Shown here: positions 59,677-64,000 of the stretch, one piece after another | Layout: each line of letters begins with the position of its first letter | Position numbering within the stretch: the first letter of the stretch is position 1 | DNA from: Meandrina meandrites | Taxonomy: Eukaryota > Cnidaria > Anthozoa > Scleractinia > Meandrinidae | Assembly: GCA_963693305.1 (NCBI GenBank) | Contig: OY855916.1 | Coordinates: forward strand, 12,420,092 to 12,484,091 | Reading direction: 5' to 3' | DNA: 64,000 nucleotides | Notes under the pieces: generated by a model | Told to the model about the DNA's origin: nothing | What the model saw: the letters and a program-made list of their open reading frames with translations, nothing else | Database searches by the model: none | Program-made: the position numbers and the translations under genes

Positions 59677-59719
59677 TCACCCTGAGGAACGCCGGTCTAC
59701 CCAGCCGAAATATAGGTGA
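59677..59719 (+). ncRNA. Hammerhead-like motif, ATA cleavage triplet
   Basis: Stem I TCACC/GGTGA (perfect), core CTGAGGA, stem II GCCGG/CCAGC (one mismatch) with 2- and 1-base bulges beside the core, GAAA, then TATA in which a T-A pair would stand for the stem III C-G pair. Not tested; the extra bases near the core are a concern. Confidence 0.35.
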
Positions 59720-59939
59720 TTGAAAAAACATAAATTGTACATATATGTAGAATTGCACATCTTCATGTAGTACTTTCACCACTTTTCTCTGTATTTGTCG
59801 AAAAAACATACACATCAAATCATAGAGGAAAGGACCAAAAAAAACAACCAAAGGATTAATGAGTTTTGAAAAGCAGGCCAAGATTGGAAATGCTTTGTGA
59901 AGATATTAAATAATACTGTGTAAACCACCATACAGTCAA

Positions 59940-59983
59940 TCTATATGTTGATCGACTGACCGGTCTTTACCAGGATAAATAAA

Positions 59984-60051
<68 letters not shown>

Positions 60052-60060
60052 TACTACTAC
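59940..60060 (+). repeat. Retroelement-like tail with (ATT)n
   Basis: GACCGGTCTTTACCAGG then AATAAAG leads into (TTA)n at 59985-60050 and a short (CTA)n. The form is that of a SINE or LINE 3' tail ending in a microsatellite; family not identified. Confidence 0.55.
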
Positions 60061-60256
60061 ATTCAACTGACTTACTAAATTTTGTCATTCCCAAAATATG
60101 CATATTGACCCCATACCACAAGCCAAGCAGCTAACGGCCATGACATCAGATGGTATAGCTTACTGCGAAAGCTGAAAAAAAAAGTTGTTCAATAATATAG
60201 GGTTTATGACTTTTCAGGCCCTTGACAGTTCAGGCAGGGGAAAATCTCAGTTAGAG

Positions 60257-60535
60257 TCGTAAAATGCCAGTTCTAAGCCCTGGAGTTGTACAACTTTGTA
60301 AAAGGGACCCTTGGGTGGGGTTAGAACTGGGCGTGGCACGTCGTGGACTCTGGATCAAATGGTCTGGGTTGAAGCCCTGCCCAGACACAGCATTGTGTTC
60401 TTGGGCAAGACACTTTATTCTGATAGTGCCTCTCTTCACCCAGGTCTAAAAATGGGTATTGGTGAATTTAATGCCAGGGGCAACCCTGCATTGGACTAGC
60501 ATCCCATCCAGAGGGAGTAGAAATACTCCAACTTG
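60257..60535 (+). mobile_element. SINE-like repeat joined to a MITE end
   Basis: 60257-60328 resembles the left end of the MITE at 46181 (CGTAAAAT, then AAGCCCTGGAGTTGTACAAC). It is followed by an A-box-like TGGCACGTCGTGG (60335 region), a B-box-like GGTTGAAGCCC (60368 region) and TTCTTGGGCAAGACACTTTA, ending in ACTAGCATCCCATCCAG. The box match is imperfect, so tRNA derivation is tentative. Confidence 0.45.
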
Positions 60536-63500
60536 CTTAATGCTACTAGCATCCCATCCAGGGGCAGCAGAAATACTCCAACTTGCTTAATGCTAGTAGC
60601 ATCCCATCCAGGGGCAGCAGAAATACTCCAACTTGCTTAATGCTACTAGCATCCCATCCAGGGGCAGCAGAAATACTCCAACTTGCTTAATGCTACTAGC
60701 ATCCCATCCAGGAGAAGCAAAAATACTCCAACTTGCTTAATGCTAGTAGCATCCCATCCAGGAGCAGCAGAAATACTCCAACTTGCTTAATGCTAGTAGC
60801 ATCCCATCCAGGAGCAGCAGAAATACTCCAACTTGCTTAATGCTAGTAGCATCCCATCCAGGAGCAGCAGAAATACTCCAACTTGCATAATGCTAGTAGC
60901 ATCCCATACAGGGGCAGCAGAAATACTCCAACTTGCTTAATGCTAGTAGCATCCCATCCAGGAGCAGCAGAAATACTCCAACTTGCTTAATGCTAGTAGC
61001 ATCCCATCCAGGGGCAGCAGAAATACTCCAACTTGCTTAATGCTACTAGCATCCCATCCAGGAGCAGCAGAAATACTCCAACTTGCTTAATGCTAGTAGC
61101 ATCCCATCCAGGAGCAGCAGAAATACTCCAACTTGCTTAATGCTAGTAGCATCCCATCCAGGGGCAGCAGAAATACTCCAACTTGCTTAATGCTACTAGC
61201 ATCCCATCCAGGAGCAGCAGAAATACTCCAACTTGCTTAATGCTAGTAGCATCCCATCCAGGAGCAGCAGAAATACTCCAACTTGCTTAATGCTAGTAGC
61301 ATCCCATCCAGGAGCAGCAGAAATACTCCAACTTGATTAATGCTACTAGCATCCCATCCAGGAGCAGCAGAAATACTCCAACTTGCTTAATGCTAGTAGC
61401 ATCCCATCCAGGGGCAGCAGAAATACTCCAACTTGCTTAATGCTAGTAGCATCCCATCCAGGAGCAGCAGAAATACTCCAACTTGCTTAATGCTACTAGC
61501 ATCCCATCCAGGGGCAGCAGAAATACTCCAACTTGCTTAATGCTACTAGCATCCCATCCAGGAGCAGAAGAAATACTCCAACTTGCTTAATGCTACTAGC
61601 ATGCATCCAGGGGCAGCAGAAATACTCCAACTTGCTTAATGCTAGTAGAATCCCATCCAGGGGCAGCAGAAATACTCCAACTTGCTTAATGCTACTAGCA
61701 TGCATCCAGGAGCAGCAGAAATACTCCAACTTGCTTAATGCTACTAGCATGCATCCAGGGGCAGCAGAAATACTCCAACTTGCTTAATGCTACTAGCATC
61801 CCATCAAGGGGTAGCAGAAATACTCCAACTTGCTTAATGCTACTAGCATCCCATCCAGGAGCAGCAGAAATACTCCAACTTGCTTAATGCTAGTAGCATC
61901 CCATCCAGGGGCAGCAGAAATACTCCAACTTGCTTAATGCTAGTAGCATCCATTCCAGGGGCAGCAGAAATACTCCAACTTGCTTAATGCTACTAGCATC
62001 CCATCCAGGAGCAGCAGAAATACTCCAACTTGCTTAATGCTAGTAGCATCCCATCCAGGAGCAGCAGAAATACTCCAACTTGCTTAATGCTACTAGCATC
62101 CCATCCAGGGGCAGAAATACTCCAACTTGCTTAATGCTAGTAGCATCCCATCCAGGAGCAGCAGAAATACTCCAACTTGCTTAATGCTACTAGCATCCCA
62201 TCCAGGGGCAGCAGAAATACTCCAACTTGCTTAATGCTAGTAGCATCCCATCCAGGGGCAGCAGAAATACTCCAACTTGCTTAATGCTACTAGCATGCAT
62301 CCAGGGGCACCAGAAATACTCCAACTTGCTTAATGCTACTAGCATCCCATCCAGGGGCAGCAGAAATACTCCAACTTGCTTAATGCTACTAGCATGCATC
62401 CAGGGGAAGCAGAAATACTCCAACTTGCTTAATGCTACTAGCATGCATCCAGGGGCAGCAGAAATACTCCAACTTGCTTAATGCTACTAGCATCCCATCC
62501 AGGGGCAGCAGAAATACTCCAACTTGCTTAATGCTACTAGCATGCATCCAGGGGAAGCAGAAATACTCCAACTTGCTTAATGCTAGTAGCATCCCATCCA
62601 GGGGCAGCAGAAATACTCCAACTTGCTTAATGCTACTAGCATCCCATCCAGGAGCAGCAGAAATACTCCAACTTGCTTAATGCTAGTAGCATCCCATCCA
62701 GGGGCAGCAGAAATACTCCAACTTGCTTAATGCTAGTAGCATCCCATCCAGGGGCAGCAGAAATACTCCAACTTGCTTAATGCTACTAGCATCCCATCCA
62801 GGAGCAGCAGAAATACTCCAACTTGCTTAATGCTAGTAGCATCCCATCCAGGAGCAGCAGAAATACTCCAACTTGCTTAATGCTACTAGCATCCCATCCA
62901 GGGGCAGCAGAAATACTCCAACTTGCTTAATGCTAGTAGCATCCCATCCAGGAGCAGCAGAAATACTCCAACTTGCTTAATGCTACTAGCATCCCATCCA
63001 GGGGCAGCAGAAATACTCCAACTTGCTTAATGCTACTAGCATCCCATCCAGGAGCAGCAGAAATACTCCAACTTGCTTAATGCTAGTAGCATCCCATCCA
63101 GGGGCAGCAGAAATACTCCAACTTGCTTAATGCTAGTCGCATTCCATCCAGGGGCAGCAGAAATACTCCAACTTGCTTAATGCTAGTAGCATCCCATCCA
63201 GAAGCAGCAGAAATACTCCAACTTGCTTAATGCTACTAGCATGCATCCAGGGGCAGCAGAAATACTCCAACTTGCTTAATGCTAGTAGCATCCCATCCAG
63301 GGGCAGCAGAAATACTCCAACTTGCTTAATGCTACTAGCATCCCATCCAGGAGCAGCAGAAATACTCCAACTTGCTTAATGCTAGTAGCATCCCATCCAG
63401 GGGCAGCAGAAATACTCCAACTTGCTTAATGCTAGTCGCATTCCATCCAGGGGCAGCAGAAATACTCCAACTTGCTTAATGCTAGTAGCATCCCATCCAG

Positions 63501-64000
63501 AAGCAGCAGAAATACTCCAACTTGCTTAATGCTAATAGCATCCCATCCAGGGGCAGCAGAAATACTCCAACTTGCTTAATGCTACTAGCATGCATCCAGG
63601 AGCAGCAGAAATACTCCAACTTGCTTACTGCTACTAGCATGCATCCAGGGGCAGCAGAAATACTCCAACTTGCTTAATGCTACTAGCATCCAATCCAGGA
63701 GCAGCAGAAATACTCCAACTTGCTTAATGCTAGTAGCATCCCATCCAGGGGCAGCAGAAATACTCCAACTTGCTTAATGCTAGTAGCATCCCATCCAGGG
63801 GCAGCAGAAATACTCCAACTTGCTTAATGCTACTAGCATCCCATCCAGGAGCAGCAGATATACTCCAACTTGCTTAATGCTACTAGCATCCCATCCAGGG
63901 GCAGCAGAAATACTCCAACTTGCTTAATGCTAGTAGCATCCCATCCAGGGGCAGCAGAAATACTCCAACTTGCTTAATGCTACTAGCATGCATCCAGGGG
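60497..64000 (+). repeat. 50-bp minisatellite (about 70 copies, continues past the window)
   Basis: The unit begins ATCCCATCCAGG, then GGCAGCAG, AAATACTCCAACTTGC and TTAATGCTACTAGC. Main variants: GGGGCAG or GGAGCAG, CTAC or CTAG, and a 49-bp form with ATGCATCC. There are no unique spacers. Open frames on both strands of up to 84 codons reflect the lack of stops in the unit. Confidence 0.95.

Noticed and set aside
61496..63379. 84-codon frames on both strands of the 50-bp repeat
   Set aside because: Mirror frames caused by lack of stops in the unit.
60497..64000. CRISPR array
   Set aside because: The whole 50-bp unit is conserved with no unique spacers; eukaryotic minisatellite.

Overview
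The window is eukaryotic, repeat-dense DNA with a 200-base assembly gap (42501-42700). The mix of elements (Penelope-like retroelements with hammerhead ribozymes, a Mag-type Ty3/Gypsy element, a CACTA-like DNA transposon, many small inverted-repeat elements, long minisatellites) suggests a cnidarian, most likely a stony coral. No identified host gene proves this. There is no convincing complete host gene; the long open frames belong to mobile elements or are by-products of tandem repeats.

Positions 1-39830 form one satellite/retroelement locus. From 1 to 25462 a ~1,048-bp unit is repeated head to tail. Read on the minus strand, every complete unit carries a type I hammerhead self-cleaving ribozyme (15 copies) downstream of a TATA box and a CCAAT palindrome. 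Two 2,632-bp non-autonomous CACTA-like transposons (3922-6553, 9703-12334) and one full-length Ty3/Gypsy element (19648-24207) interrupt the array. In each case the interrupted unit measures 1,048 bp plus the target duplication. From 25462 to 32749 lie three head-to-tail copies of a Penelope-like element (PLE) on the plus strand: one internally deleted, one with an intact 864-codon frame (26993-29587), one with a single nonsense codon. Each is preceded by a promoter plus hammerhead linker. From 32750 to 37165 the satellite returns in the opposite orientation with decayed ribozyme cores. A fourth, frameshifted PLE follows at 37166-39830. Its first base is exactly the hammerhead cleavage position, and its 3' end falls at the same position as that of the third copy.

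The satellite shares its linker (promoter plus ribozyme) and 3' tail with the PLE but has an unrelated short body. It is best read as a non-autonomous, PLE-driven, retrozyme-like unit whose transcripts could cut themselves into ~1,048-nt monomers. The stem III sequences of both ribozyme families are self-complementary palindromes (CCATGG in the satellite, CCGCGG in the PLE), which suits cleavage as a dimer.

Positions 39831-64000 are AT-rich intergenic or intronic DNA. They hold a decayed kinase-like fragment, a minus-strand CxC/CxxC fragment, two possible minus-strand exons of an unidentified membrane-protein gene, an (ATT)n tract, a 21-bp-based minisatellite invaded by small inverted-repeat elements, a 0.65-kb direct duplication, a second PLE family reduced to a frameshifted remnant beside a short telomere-like repeat, an inverted-repeat element with internal GAAGTC minisatellites, isolated hammerhead-like motifs, and a 50-bp minisatellite (60497 to the window end) apparently seeded from the tail of a SINE-like repeat.
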